Assembly: GCA_045537045.1 (NCBI GenBank)
Contig: JAZSOS010000043.1
Span: 62,001-126,000 of the forward strand
From: SIG480 sp045537045
GTDB taxonomy: Bacteria > Bacillota > Clostridia > Oscillospirales > JAAYXM01
Direction: 5' to 3'
Length of the DNA stretch: 64,000 nt
The translations under genes were made by a program, and so were the position numbers. Under the pieces are notes generated by a model. The model searched no databases. It saw nothing but the letters and a program-made list of their open reading frames with translations, and was not told the DNA's origin. This document shows, one piece after another, positions 8,805 to 17,987 of the stretch. Position 1 is the first letter of the stretch. The number at the start of each line of letters is the position of its first letter.

Positions 8805-10964
8805 GTGCCGGTGGACGATAAAATAAAATTTGATGAAACAGTCTCCGATATGTCCGTTCAGGATATTCTTGACGAAATAAATGCAGAAAACATATACGGC
8901 GACGACACCTTGAGTGTGGATGAAATTCTCGCCGAGTTTTCTGACGGCACAAAAAGACCGCCCGAAGTGTCCAAAATTCACGATGAAAAGCCGGTAAAGC
9001 AGAATAAAAGAAGCCTGAAAAAGATGATTCAGGCAGAAGGTCAGATTTCCTTTGACAGTAAGGACTGGAAGGAAATTGAAAAAGAGCTGGAAGAGCAGGC
9101 AGAAAAGGAGATTCTGGCGGAACAGAAAAGCCGACCGAAGATGATAGATACCGTGGTGCGTCCGTGGGAAAACGGCGTTTACGGTGATATGTCGCTTGAG
9201 GATACACTGGAAAAAGTGCCAAAGAAGAAAAAACGTTCGTCAACCACCTTTGCAGAAACGTTTGATACGTTTACCCGAAGTGAGCTTTTCGAGGATAAAA
9301 ACAAAGAAACAGAGCTTGAAACGCGTTCGGTTGAAGAGATAATAAAGGAAAATACCAAGCTTTCAAAGCTTCTGGCACTGCGTTCTGTTGTGCTTCTTAT
9401 CCTGAGCGTGCTTTCGTGCTATCTTGCTTTTTCCGAGCCGCTCGGCTGGTTCCTTCCGGGAATCCTTTCGTATATGAAGCATCCGTTTCGCTATCTGTTC
9501 CTTACTGCATTTTTCCAGATATGCGCGATGCTTTTGTCAGTTGACGTGCTTTCGCGCGGTATGGCGCGGCTTTTCAGACTTAAACCTGATGCAGAGTCGG
9601 CGATTACGTTTTCATCGTTTACATCTCTCGCGCACGTTATATCCATTATGGCTGCACCTCGTTGGGGTGGATGGCTTCCATACAGCTGTATAACGGTTGT
9701 CGGGCTGTTCTTTGCGATATACGGAAAGTGGATAAACGCCCGTGCTCTGTGCAGAGTAGGGAAAACCGTAAAATCTGCAAAGCGCCCGGGAGCAGTTCGC
9801 GTTGAAAATATTTACGGTGAAATGCATATAATCAAGCAGACAACCGAGGATACAAAGTCGTTTGTATCTCATATCAGTGATAAGGATGCCTCCTGCACGT
9901 TCTGGAGATTTCTGTCTCCCGTAGTCATTGTTTCTTCAATCGTGTTTGCGTTTGTTTCATCCGTCGGCACCGGGAATGCAAAGAACTTCTTCTGGACTCT
10001 TGCCGGAATATCTTCGGTTTCAACTCCGTTTTTCACCATGCTTTCGTTCTCGTTCCCGTTTTCCGTTACGGCAAAAAATCTTGCGTCTGTCGGTGCGGCG
10101 ATATCGGGATGGTTTTCTGCAAGCAACCTTGCAAAGAAAGCAAACCTTGTCGTTTGCGATGATGATATTTTCCCGAAAGGAACGGTTGTTCTTCACGGAT
10201 TAAAAGTTTTGGGCAAATACTCTCTTGAGCAGACTGTGTGTTATGCCGCAAGCGTTATTGCAGAGACCGGATGCGGACTTTGCGATGTTTTCTCCGACCT
10301 TTTAAAAAGCCGCTACGGTACGGCAACAAAGGTTACTAACCTGCGTTACCGTGAATCGGGCGGAATTGAGGCTGAAATCTCAGGAGATTCCGTGCTTGTT
10401 GGCAGTGCAGGATTTATGCTTCGCTCCGGTGTGCGTTTAGGCTCCGGAACGGGTGCAAAAAACGCTGTGTTTATTGCGGTAAATAAAGCACCTGCAGGAG
10501 TTTTCAACATAAATTATAAGGGGAATGCTGATGTAGAGAGAGCTTTGCATATGCTTGTAAAAAAGAAAGTCCCCGTTATTCTGGCGGCTCGCGATTTCAA
10601 CCTGCTTCCTATGATGGTTGAGCAGACCTTTGGTTTGCGTGACGGTACGCTTGAATACCCAGAAATAGAACAGCGCCTTGACCTATCCGAAAAAGAGCAG
10701 TTTGTATCAAGCGATACGGCAGCGATCATCACACGCGGCGGGCTGTATCCGTTATCAGCGGCAGTGCTGTCCGCTAAGAAGCTTCGCCGTGCAACTATCA
10801 GGAATATATTCCTCACGGCATCCTGTGCAATTATCGGTATGCTTCTGATGTTCTATCTTATGTTTATTCAAAAACCCATTCTGGTAACACCTCAGACCGT
10901 ATTTATTTATCTTCTTCTGTGGTGTATACCGACGTATATGCTTTCACTGCGAGTAAAGCAATAA
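8805..10964 (+). CDS. Degenerate P-type-ATPase-like membrane protein
   Basis: A 719-residue protein of unknown role. Residues 1-185 are highly charged and soluble. About four membrane segments follow (190-320), then a short linker with no TGE actuator motif, two more segments (about 365-425), a soluble region, and two final segments. The soluble region parallels the P and N domains of P1B ATPases: VVCDDDIFPKGTVVLHG sits where DKTGT is expected, GGIEAEISGDSVLVGSAGFM resembles the nucleotide-binding region, and VPVILAARDFN sits where the TGDN loop would be. The phosphorylated Asp motif and GDGxND are lost, so ion pumping is unlikely. GTG start after AAGGAGG; a second GTG two codons on is possible. 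It lies between rlmB and era. Confidence 0.65.
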   Translation: MPVDDKIKFDETVSDMSVQDILDEINAENIYGDDTLSVDEILAEFSDGTKRPPEVSKIHDEKPVKQNKRSLKKMIQAEGQISFDSKDWKEIEKELEEQAEKEILAEQKSRPKMIDTVVRPWENGVYGDMSLEDTLEKVPKKKKRSSTTFAETFDTFTRSELFEDKNKETELETRSVEEIIKENTKLSKLLALRSVVLLILSVLSCYLAFSEPLGWFLPGILSYMKHPFRYLFLTAFFQICAMLLSVDVLSRGMARLFRLKPDAESAITFSSFTSLAHVISIMAAPRWGGWLPYSCITVVGLFFAIYGKWINARALCRVGKTVKSAKRPGAVRVENIYGEMHIIKQTTEDTKSFVSHISDKDASCTFWRFLSPVVIVSSIVFAFVSSVGTGNAKNFFWTLAGISSVSTPFFTMLSFSFPFSVTAKNLASVGAAISGWFSASNLAKKANLVVCDDDIFPKGTVVLHGLKVLGKYSLEQTVCYAASVIAETGCGLCDVFSDLLKSRYGTATKVTNLRYRESGGIEAEISGDSVLVGSAGFMLRSGVRLGSGTGAKNAVFIAVNKAPAGVFNINYKGNADVERALHMLVKKKVPVILAARDFNLLPMMVEQTFGLRDGTLEYPEIEQRLDLSEKEQFVSSDTAAIITRGGLYPLSAAVLSAKKLRRATIRNIFLTASCAIIGMLLMFYLMFIQKPILVTPQTVFIYLLLWCIPTYMLSLRVKQ

Positions 10965-10995
10965 AACTTGACAGTTATTAAAGAGGGAGAATGAA

Positions 10996-11886
10996 ATGGA
11001 TATAAAAAAATCGGGAATGGTTGCCATAGTCGGCAGACCCAATGTCGGTAAATCAACGCTTATCAACGCGCTTGCAGGAGAGAAAATTGCAATAGTTTCG
11101 GATAAGCCGCAAACCACAAGAAACCGTATATGCGGAATCATAAATCGAAATGGCACCCAGTATGTTTTTATGGACACACCGGGAATCCACACACCTAAAA
11201 GCCATCTCGGCGAATATATGGTGAAGGTCGCCGGGGATGCGATGAGTGATGTCGATGCAGTTGTTATGATGGTTGCCCCCGTTGCGAAGATTGGTGCTGC
11301 CGAGGAAGAGATTATTGCAAGAATAAGCCAGAGCAAGGTTCCTGCAATCCTTCTTATAAACAAAATAGATACCGTTGAGAAGCAAGATATTTTCCCTGTT
11401 ATCGAAGCGTACAGCGCAAAGTACGATTTTGATGCCATAATCCCCGTTTCAGCATTTAAGGGTGACGGTCTTGATTTTATATATGACGAGCTTGATAAAT
11501 TTATCCCCGAGGGGGATGCACTTTTCCCCGAGGATATGGTTTCTGACCAGCCTGAAAAACAGATGGTTGCCGAAATAATCCGTGAAAAGCTTCTCCGGCT
11601 TCTAAATCACGAGATCCCACACGGAACTGCGGTTGAAATAACGCGCTTTACTGAGCGTGACAATGGAATAATAGATGTTGTTGCAACCATATACTGTGAG
11701 CGTGAAAGCCATAAGGGAATAATAATTGGTAAGCGCGGTGCAATGCTCAAAAAGATTGGTGAGCGTGCAAGGAGCGATATCGAAAGGTTTATGGGAACAA
11801 AGGTTTATCTTGAAACATGGGTAAAAGTCAAGGAAAACTGGCGTGATAACGATGTTCTGATTAAGAACTTCGGATACGAAATGTAA
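10996..11886 (+). CDS. era: GTPase Era
   Basis: A 296-residue Ras-like GTPase with a C-terminal KH domain. Visible motifs are G1 GRPNVGKSTLINAL, G2 around KPQTTRNRI, G3 DTPGIH, G4 NKID and the KH core IIIGKRGAMLKKIG. Era binds the 3' end of 16S rRNA and takes part in small-subunit maturation. Length and order are typical. The ATG follows AGAGGGAG. recO comes 35 bases later, as in many Firmicutes. Confidence 0.97.
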   Translation: MDIKKSGMVAIVGRPNVGKSTLINALAGEKIAIVSDKPQTTRNRICGIINRNGTQYVFMDTPGIHTPKSHLGEYMVKVAGDAMSDVDAVVMMVAPVAKIGAAEEEIIARISQSKVPAILLINKIDTVEKQDIFPVIEAYSAKYDFDAIIPVSAFKGDGLDFIYDELDKFIPEGDALFPEDMVSDQPEKQMVAEIIREKLLRLLNHEIPHGTAVEITRFTERDNGIIDVVATIYCERESHKGIIIGKRGAMLKKIGERARSDIERFMGTKVYLETWVKVKENWRDNDVLIKNFGYEM

Positions 11887-11920
11887 GTGAAGTACATCTG
11901 CTTTACAGGTGGTGAAAGCT

Positions 11921-12652
11921 TTGCAGGTGGTAGATAAAGGACTTATTTTGAGAGAAACGCCGTATAAAGAGGCTGATGTTATGCTCAGCGTGCTTACCGA
12001 GTGTGGCGGAAAGCTTCCTGTGCTTGCCCGCGGGGCTAAGAGAAAGGGAAGCCGCGTTTCTGCGGGGATTCAGCTTCTTACGTATTCCGAGCTTACTCTT
12101 TACGAAAGCGGCGGACGTTACACTCTTAATGATGCAGATCCGATAGAAATGTTTTTCGGTGTCCGCGGGGATATAGTAAAGCTCGCGCTCGGCTCATATT
12201 TTGCCGAGGTACTTGAGCTTGCGGCAGAATCCGAAAGCATAAACCCCGAGCTTTTGCGTTTGGGGCTAAATTCTCTTTATGCGCTTGCAAAGACCGACAT
12301 TCCGCATGAAAAGATAAAAGCGGTGTTCGAGCTTAAAGTCGCATCGCTTTCGGGATATACGCCGAATGTCTTGGCATGCGGCTGCTGCGGAAGCGTTGAT
12401 GATCTTGCATATTTTGATGTTGAAAACGGAACTGTTCTGTGTTCTGCCTGCAACGGAGGATTTCTAAAAAAGATAGATGCAAGCGTTGTTGATGCAATGC
12501 GATTTATTTTGAGTGAAGATATAAAGCGGATTTTCTCTTTTTCGATAAACGATTCATCAATGAAGCTTCTCGCCGGTGTGTGCGATGAATATCTCAGCGT
12601 GCATTTTGACAGAAAGTTTAAAACGAATATATTCTATAAAGGTTTAATATAA
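11921..12652 (+). CDS. recO: DNA repair protein RecO
   Basis: A 243-residue RecO. The N-terminal OB-fold begins QVVDKGLILRETPYKEAD and a zinc site is formed by CGCCG and CSAC. RecO loads RecA on SSB-coated DNA with RecR. I favour a TTG start because AGGTGGTG lies six bases upstream and the peptide then starts at the family's usual distance from GLILRE. An in-frame GTG at 11909 has no ribosome site. The gene sits between era and mutS2. Confidence 0.93.
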   Translation: MQVVDKGLILRETPYKEADVMLSVLTECGGKLPVLARGAKRKGSRVSAGIQLLTYSELTLYESGGRYTLNDADPIEMFFGVRGDIVKLALGSYFAEVLELAAESESINPELLRLGLNSLYALAKTDIPHEKIKAVFELKVASLSGYTPNVLACGCCGSVDDLAYFDVENGTVLCSACNGGFLKKIDASVVDAMRFILSEDIKRIFSFSINDSSMKLLAGVCDEYLSVHFDRKFKTNIFYKGLI

Positions 12653-12670
12653 TACTTGTTTGGAGTTTTT

Positions 12671-15058
12671 ATGGACAGTTTATACCAAAAATCACAGAAT
12701 ACACTTGAGCTTGCAAGCGTGCTTGAGCTTCTTGCTGACTATGCGGTAAGCGACAGCGCCAAGGAACTTGCGCGCTCGCTTTCTCCGAAAACCGATGTAT
12801 CAGAGGTTCGAGCTTCGCTTGATAAGACGAGTGATGCACGCAGGCTTCTCGGAATAAAAGGTGCTCCGCCGTTTTCAGGAGTACGCAACCTTTCATCAAG
12901 TGTAAAGCGTGCAGAGCGCGGCGGTTCGCTCAACGCCGGAGAGCTTCTGCATGTGGCAGAGCTTTTGCGCACGGCAAGAGGCGTGCAGAGCTATCTTGAG
13001 GACGACAGAAAAAGCGAAAGAACATCTCTTGACGGGATGTTTGCCGCTTTGATGATAAATCGTGCGCTTGAGGACAGAATCCGCTCAGCGATTATCAGCC
13101 CCGAGGAAATTGCAGACGGTGCATCGGGAGAGCTGCTGTCAATCCGCAGACGCATCCGCCGCAGTGGCGAAAAAGTGCGCGAAGTGCTTGCGCATATCAT
13201 TTCATCTCCATCTCACGCAAAGCATCTGCAGGAAAACATTATAACGCAGCGCTCAGGACGTTTTGTTGTTCCCGTAAAAAGTGAGTATAAGAGCGAGATA
13301 AAAGGTCTTGTCCACGATGTTTCTTCAACGGGTGCAACCGTGTTTATAGAGCCTATTGGGGTTGTTGAGCTCAATAACGCATTGCGTGAGCTTGAGGCAG
13401 AGGAAAAAAAGGAAATAGAGCGCATCCTTGCGGCGCTTTCTGCTGAGGTCGCCGAATTTTCGGCAGGTATTGAAACTAATTTTGAAATTCTCTCGCGGCT
13501 TGATTTAATTTTCGCGATGGGAAAGCTTTCGTATGCCCAGAACGCAGAGGCACCGGCGGTGAACGACAAGGGCATAGTCAATTTAAAGAATGCCCGCCAT
13601 CCTTTGCTTGACAAAAACAAAACCGTTCCTATTTCCATCCGCCTTGGGCGTGAGTTTGACACTCTCGTCATCACCGGTCCTAATACCGGCGGTAAAACCG
13701 TATCGCTTAAGACTGTGGGGCTTCTCACCCTTATGGCAGAGTGCGGTCTGCATATCCCGTGCGACTACGGAAGCGAAATCTCCGTGTTTTCAAAAATATT
13801 TGCTGATATCGGCGATGAACAGAGCATAGAACAGTCTCTCTCAACCTTTTCGTCGCATATGAAAAATATTGTTGAGATAATATCGGAAGCCGATGACAGC
13901 TCTCTCGTTCTTGTTGACGAGCTTGGCGCAGGTACCGATCCTGTCGAGGGTGCGGCGCTGGCTGTTTCGATTATTGAGTATATACGCGCACTCGGTGCAA
14001 AGACCGTTGCGACAACACACTATGCAGAGCTTAAAAGCTTTGCGCTTATTACCGAGCGCGTTGAAAACGCAAGCTGTGAATTTGATGTAACAACACTAAA
14101 ACCCACATATCGTCTGCTTATAGGAATACCCGGAAAAAGTAACGCTTTTGCAATATCGGAGCGTTTGGGGCTCCCGATGAATATAATAAAAGGAGCAGAA
14201 AGACTTGTCGAGCGTGAGGACAAACGCTTTGATGAGATTCTATCCCGCCTTGAGGAAAAGCAAAAGGCGCTTGATACTGAGCTTTCCGAAGCAGGAAGAC
14301 TCCGCGCGGATGCCGAAAACAGAAAAAGGAAGAGCGAGCAGTTTGAAGAAGAGCTTGAAAAGCGTAAGATCAGCGTAATCGAAAAAGCGCGTGCTGATGC
14401 TGAAAAAATTATTTCGGATGCGCGTGAGGCAGCAGACCGTGCACTTGATGAAATCAAGGAAATACGAAAGCTTGAAAAGAAAAAAGCAGACCGCAACCTC
14501 ATCAACGATGCAAGAAGCGCTCTTTCCCGCGGCCTTAACGAGGCGGAAAAGAACGTAATCCGTGCAAAAGCGCGTCCTACGCCTAAACCGCTTCCGCGAA
14601 AACTGCGCGAGGGAGATACCGTAGAGCTTTCTGAACTCGGTCTTCAGGGAACTGTTGTCGCCATAGCGGAAAAAACGGGACTACTCACCGTACAGGCGGG
14701 AATAATGAAGGTTACGGCAAAGCCGGATGAGGTATCGCTTATTGAAGAAACCGGAGAGAAAACTGTAAACCGATTTATCGCAAAGAAAAAGGCAGAGCTT
14801 CGCAATATCTCCGTAAAGCCGGAGGTTGACATTCGCGGTCTTGCCTCGGATGAAGCGGAATACGTTTTAAACTCGTATCTTGACACCGCGTTTCTTGCAA
14901 AGCTTAATACCGTTACCATAATCCACGGAAAGGGAACGGGCGTTCTGCGCAAGTCCGTGCATGCATATCTCCGTACGCACCCGCATATAAAATCTTTCCG
15001 TTTGGGTGTCTACGGAGAGGGTGAAGACGGCGTTACAATTGCCGAACTGAGAACTTAA
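12671..15058 (+). CDS. mutS2: Endonuclease MutS2
   Basis: A 795-residue MutS2. The ATPase core has Walker A GPNTGGKT, Walker B VLVDELGAGTDP and a following THY. A long Lys/Glu-rich coiled-coil region (about residues 510-630) comes next, and a C-terminal Smr nuclease domain begins near VDIRGLASDEAEYVL and includes IHGKGTGVLR. It lacks the mismatch-recognition domain of MutS1. MutS2 acts on recombination intermediates and, in Bacillus, on collided ribosomes. The ATG at 12671 is preceded by GGAG; an in-frame TTG five codons earlier lacks one. Confidence 0.96.
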   Translation: MDSLYQKSQNTLELASVLELLADYAVSDSAKELARSLSPKTDVSEVRASLDKTSDARRLLGIKGAPPFSGVRNLSSSVKRAERGGSLNAGELLHVAELLRTARGVQSYLEDDRKSERTSLDGMFAALMINRALEDRIRSAIISPEEIADGASGELLSIRRRIRRSGEKVREVLAHIISSPSHAKHLQENIITQRSGRFVVPVKSEYKSEIKGLVHDVSSTGATVFIEPIGVVELNNALRELEAEEKKEIERILAALSAEVAEFSAGIETNFEILSRLDLIFAMGKLSYAQNAEAPAVNDKGIVNLKNARHPLLDKNKTVPISIRLGREFDTLVITGPNTGGKTVSLKTVGLLTLMAECGLHIPCDYGSEISVFSKIFADIGDEQSIEQSLSTFSSHMKNIVEIISEADDSSLVLVDELGAGTDPVEGAALAVSIIEYIRALGAKTVATTHYAELKSFALITERVENASCEFDVTTLKPTYRLLIGIPGKSNAFAISERLGLPMNIIKGAERLVEREDKRFDEILSRLEEKQKALDTELSEAGRLRADAENRKRKSEQFEEELEKRKISVIEKARADAEKIISDAREAADRALDEIKEIRKLEKKKADRNLINDARSALSRGLNEAEKNVIRAKARPTPKPLPRKLREGDTVELSELGLQGTVVAIAEKTGLLTVQAGIMKVTAKPDEVSLIEETGEKTVNRFIAKKKAELRNISVKPEVDIRGLASDEAEYVLNSYLDTAFLAKLNTVTIIHGKGTGVLRKSVHAYLRTHPHIKSFRLGVYGEGEDGVTIAELRT

Positions 15059-15115
15059 TACAATAATTGGTTGAAAAAAGTTTTATTTTTTGTGCGTTGT
15101 ATGCATAAAAAAATA

Positions 15116-15145
15116 TTGACTTATGTACCGGTAATTTGTTATTAT
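15116..15145 (+). promoter_or_regulatory. Sigma-A promoter for the HPr-like gene
   Basis: TTGACT (15116-15121) and TATTAT (15140-15145) are separated by 18 bases. They lie about 50 bases upstream of the HPr-like start, in an AT-rich gap after mutS2. Confidence 0.7.
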
Positions 15146-15194
15146 ATATATAGACTGATAAAATTTGTAAAATGATTGTGAGGAGACGCTCTAA

Positions 15195-15464
15195 ATGTGT
15201 TCTAAAGAAGTAGTTATAAACAACCAGATCGGACTTCGTGCCCGTCCGGCGACATTTTTCATCCAGAAGGCAAATGAATTCAAGTGCAGCATACAGGTTG
15301 AACGTGAAGAACGTCGCGTAAACGCGAAAAGCCTGCTCGGTGTTCTTTCTCTCGGTATCGTAAAGGGTACTAAGGTAAATATCATTGCAGATGGTGTTGA
15401 CGAGGATGAAGCACTTGTCGCGCTTTGTGAGCTTGTCGGGAGCAATTTCTCCGATCAGATGTAA
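15195..15464 (+). CDS. Crh-like HPr protein (catalytic His replaced by Arg)
   Basis: An 89-residue HPr-fold protein. The motif around the phosphocarrier histidine reads GLRARPA, so the His that accepts phosphate from enzyme I is Arg. The regulatory serine is kept in NAKSLLGVLSLG. Bacillus Crh shows the same pattern (Gln for His, Ser46 kept): it cannot carry phosphate for sugar uptake but, once phosphorylated by HPr kinase, acts as a co-repressor with CcpA. A similar regulatory role is inferred here. The gene is a single unit with its own promoter and terminator. The ATG follows GTGAGGAG. Confidence 0.9.
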   Translation: MCSKEVVINNQIGLRARPATFFIQKANEFKCSIQVEREERRVNAKSLLGVLSLGIVKGTKVNIIADGVDEDEALVALCELVGSNFSDQM

Positions 15465-15492
15465 TATCAACCGTAAATTTTAACATTACTTT

Positions 15493-15522
15493 ATATAGAC
15501 GGCAATACTGTTGCCGTCTATA
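15493..15522 (+). terminator. Terminator after the HPr-like gene
   Basis: AGACGGCAA (15497-15505) and TTGCCGTCT (15511-15519) form a perfect stem around TACTG, extended by flanking AT pairs. The T-run is weak. Confidence 0.75.
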
Positions 15523-15555
15523 CTGTTATTGTGGAACACAACAAGGTTCCCGGGT

Positions 15556-15588
15556 ACCCAACAGCAATCTTTGATTGCGTTGTTGGGT
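15556..15588 (+). promoter_or_regulatory. Stable hairpin in the uvrC leader
   Basis: ACCCAACA-GCAATC (15556-15569) pairs with GATTGC (15573-15578) and TGTTGGGT (15581-15588), leaving a 3-base loop and a 2-base bulge. It lies 30 bases before the uvrC start. No long T-run follows, so a control element or RNA-stability hairpin is as likely as a terminator. Confidence 0.6.
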
Positions 15589-15617
15589 GGGGTTCTTATA
15601 GGCAGGTGAAAGGAAGG

Positions 15618-17435
15618 ATGACTCCCAAGGAAAAAGCGCTTCGTCTACCGCAAAAGCCCGGCGTTTATATAATGCTCGACAAAAAGGGTGAGGTTATATA
15701 CGTAGGAAAGGCGAAAAAGCTGTATAACCGCGTTAATTCGTATTTCAGGCAGAATTCCTCGCATAATTCAAAAACGCGCCTTATGGTGTCACAGGTGCGC
15801 GATTTTGACTATATAATAACGGATACAGAGTTCGAAGCACTCGTTCTTGAAAATTCTCTGATAAAGCGGCATATGCCAAAGTATAATATTCTGCTCAAGG
15901 ATGATAAGGGATATCCGTCCGTTCGTCTGTCAACGGATGAGTATCCTCGTTTTTCCATTGTATCAAAGCCGCGAGAAGACGGTGCGCGCTACTTCGGACC
16001 GTATGGCGGCAGAAATGAGTCACGTCGCGCAATAGAAACGGTAAGTGCGCTTTTGCGCCTGCCGACGTGCAACCGCCGTTTTCCTGCTGATATTGGAAAG
16101 GGAAGACCGTGTCTCAACAGCCATATCGGGAGATGTGATGCTCCGTGTGCGGGGAAACTTTCGGGTGAGGAATACAGGGAACGCATCGAGCGGGCGTGTA
16201 TGATTCTCTCGGGAAAAACCGATGAGGTTATAAAGCTTCTTGAAGAAAAAATGCTTGACCACGCCGAAAAGCTTGAGTTTGAACTTGCAGGGAAGCTTCG
16301 CGATGAAATCCGCGCAATTTCCGCACTTGGAACAAAGCAGAAAATAATTTCGAGTATGATGTCTGACACAGACGTGTTTGCGCTTTACGCGGGTGAAAGT
16401 AAGACCGTGTTTTCCATTCTTCATTATATCAACGGCTCTCTTCTTGAAAGTGAAACGAGAATGACGGAAACACCTGTATACGGCGAAACAGCTGAGCTAT
16501 TGGAAGAGTTTGTTGTGCGGTATTATTCCGGCAGGACAAGCTTCCCTCGTGAAATTTATCTTCAGTATGAGGTTTCCTCACCGGAAACGCTTGAGGAGTG
16601 GCTGACATCACTTTCCGGAAAACGTGTTTATGTATATACCCCCAAGCGTGGTGAAAAACTTAAATCAGTGGAAATGGCAGAGCAGAACGCGCGCGAAAAA
16701 GCACTTGCGGCAATAAACCGCGAGGAGCGGGAAATACGCGTTCTGGAAGACCTTAAGAAAATACTTGCGCTGGATTCTTTGCCGGAGAGAATTGAATCCT
16801 ACGACATATCAAATATATCGGGTTCTGACATGGTTGCAGGTATGGTCGTTTTCAGAAACGGTTCTCCGCTTAGACGAGAGTATCGCAGGTTTAAGATAAA
16901 AACGCTTGCCGGTCAGGATGATCCTCAGGCGATGCGCGAGGTGATATCCCGCCGTTTTATGCGCTATAAAGATGGGGATGAGAAGTTTAAAAACAAGCCG
17001 GATCTCATCCTTCTCGACGGCGGCATAACCCAGATTAATGCAGTATCGTCGCTTTTTCGCGAACTTGGACTTGACATTCCGTTGTTTGGTATGGTAAAAA
17101 ACGATAAGCACAGCACCCGCGCGATTGTTGATGTGAATGGAAACGAAATTGGCATTTCGGCGCATCCGGCGGTGTTTCGTTTCGTGACCGCCGTGCAGGA
17201 AGAGGTTCACAGATATTCCATTGAGTATCACAGAAAACTCCGCGCACGCAGTATGACGGAAAGTGAACTAACGAAAATTCCGGGTATCGGAAAAGCAAGA
17301 GCGGTAAAGCTTCTTGAAAGCTTTAAAAATATTCCGGCGATAAAGTCGGCATCATATGACGAATTGTGCAAGGTTGTTCCGAAAAAGGCGGCAGAAGAAA
17401 TAAGGAACTATTTTGATACGGAGGAAAAAGAATGA
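15618..17435 (+). CDS. uvrC: UvrABC system protein C
   Basis: A 605-residue excision nuclease subunit. The N-terminal GIY-YIG nuclease domain begins LPQKPGVYIMLDKKGEVIYV and continues GKAKKLYNRV. A UVR domain (about 205-240), an RNase H-like endonuclease domain with SYDISNISG and LILLDGG, and C-terminal helix-hairpin-helix repeats (KIPGIGKARAVKLL) follow. UvrC cuts on both sides of a DNA lesion. I start at the ATG after AGGTGAAAGGAAGG. The open frame extends 29 codons upstream through the leader hairpin, but those residues do not look like UvrC. Confidence 0.96.
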   Translation: MTPKEKALRLPQKPGVYIMLDKKGEVIYVGKAKKLYNRVNSYFRQNSSHNSKTRLMVSQVRDFDYIITDTEFEALVLENSLIKRHMPKYNILLKDDKGYPSVRLSTDEYPRFSIVSKPREDGARYFGPYGGRNESRRAIETVSALLRLPTCNRRFPADIGKGRPCLNSHIGRCDAPCAGKLSGEEYRERIERACMILSGKTDEVIKLLEEKMLDHAEKLEFELAGKLRDEIRAISALGTKQKIISSMMSDTDVFALYAGESKTVFSILHYINGSLLESETRMTETPVYGETAELLEEFVVRYYSGRTSFPREIYLQYEVSSPETLEEWLTSLSGKRVYVYTPKRGEKLKSVEMAEQNAREKALAAINREEREIRVLEDLKKILALDSLPERIESYDISNISGSDMVAGMVVFRNGSPLRREYRRFKIKTLAGQDDPQAMREVISRRFMRYKDGDEKFKNKPDLILLDGGITQINAVSSLFRELGLDIPLFGMVKNDKHSTRAIVDVNGNEIGISAHPAVFRFVTAVQEEVHRYSIEYHRKLRARSMTESELTKIPGIGKARAVKLLESFKNIPAIKSASYDELCKVVPKKAAEEIRNYFDTEEKE

Positions 17436-17977
17436 GGGTAATTTCAGGAATCGCGCGCGGTCGCGTGCTGAAGGCGCTTGAAGGAGAAGAAACGCGCCCT
17501 ACAACCGATAAAGTAAAAGAATCCATATTCAACATAATTCAGTTCGATATAGAGGGAAGCCGTGTGCTCGATCTGTTCTCAGGAAGCGGGCAGCTTGCGA
17601 TAGAGGCGATAAGCCGCGGTGCTAAAAGCGCGGTCGCGGTAGAAAACTCAAAGCGTGCGGCAGATATAATAAAAGAAAATATAAAGCGTTGTGACTTTGC
17701 TGATTCAATAAGTATACACCGCGGTGACTTTACCGAGGTATTGACAAAAAACGCAAAGTATGATGTAATATTTTTAGACCCGCCGTATAACAGTAATTTG
17801 CTCGAAAAAGCACTGGAAATAATATATTCATTTGACATCTTGTCAGATTATGGTATAATAGTATGTGAGACGGATTCTTTTTCAGAAGTTTTAAAGGCGG
17901 CTTCGGAGAAATATTCGTACCGCGAATATAAGTACGGACGTATTAAGCTTACGGTTATCCGTAAATCAGAAATTTGA
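17432..17977 (+). CDS. rsmD: 16S rRNA (guanine966-N2)-methyltransferase RsmD
   Basis: A 181-residue Rossmann-fold methyltransferase. It begins MRVISGIARGRVLKA, has the SAM loop LDLFSGSGQLAIEAISRGA and the catalytic FLDPPYNS. RsmD methylates G966 of 16S rRNA. Its ATG overlaps the uvrC stop by four bases, which implies translational coupling. coaD follows, and rsmD-coaD is a widespread pair. Confidence 0.95.
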   Translation: MRVISGIARGRVLKALEGEETRPTTDKVKESIFNIIQFDIEGSRVLDLFSGSGQLAIEAISRGAKSAVAVENSKRAADIIKENIKRCDFADSISIHRGDFTEVLTKNAKYDVIFLDPPYNSNLLEKALEIIYSFDILSDYGIIVCETDSFSEVLKAASEKYSYREYKYGRIKLTVIRKSEI

Positions 17978-17987
17978 GGCGAAGTCA

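Noticed and set aside
15531..15617. 29-codon extension of UvrC
   Set aside because: It runs through the leader hairpin, shows no UvrC similarity, and the ATG at 15618 has a good ribosome site.
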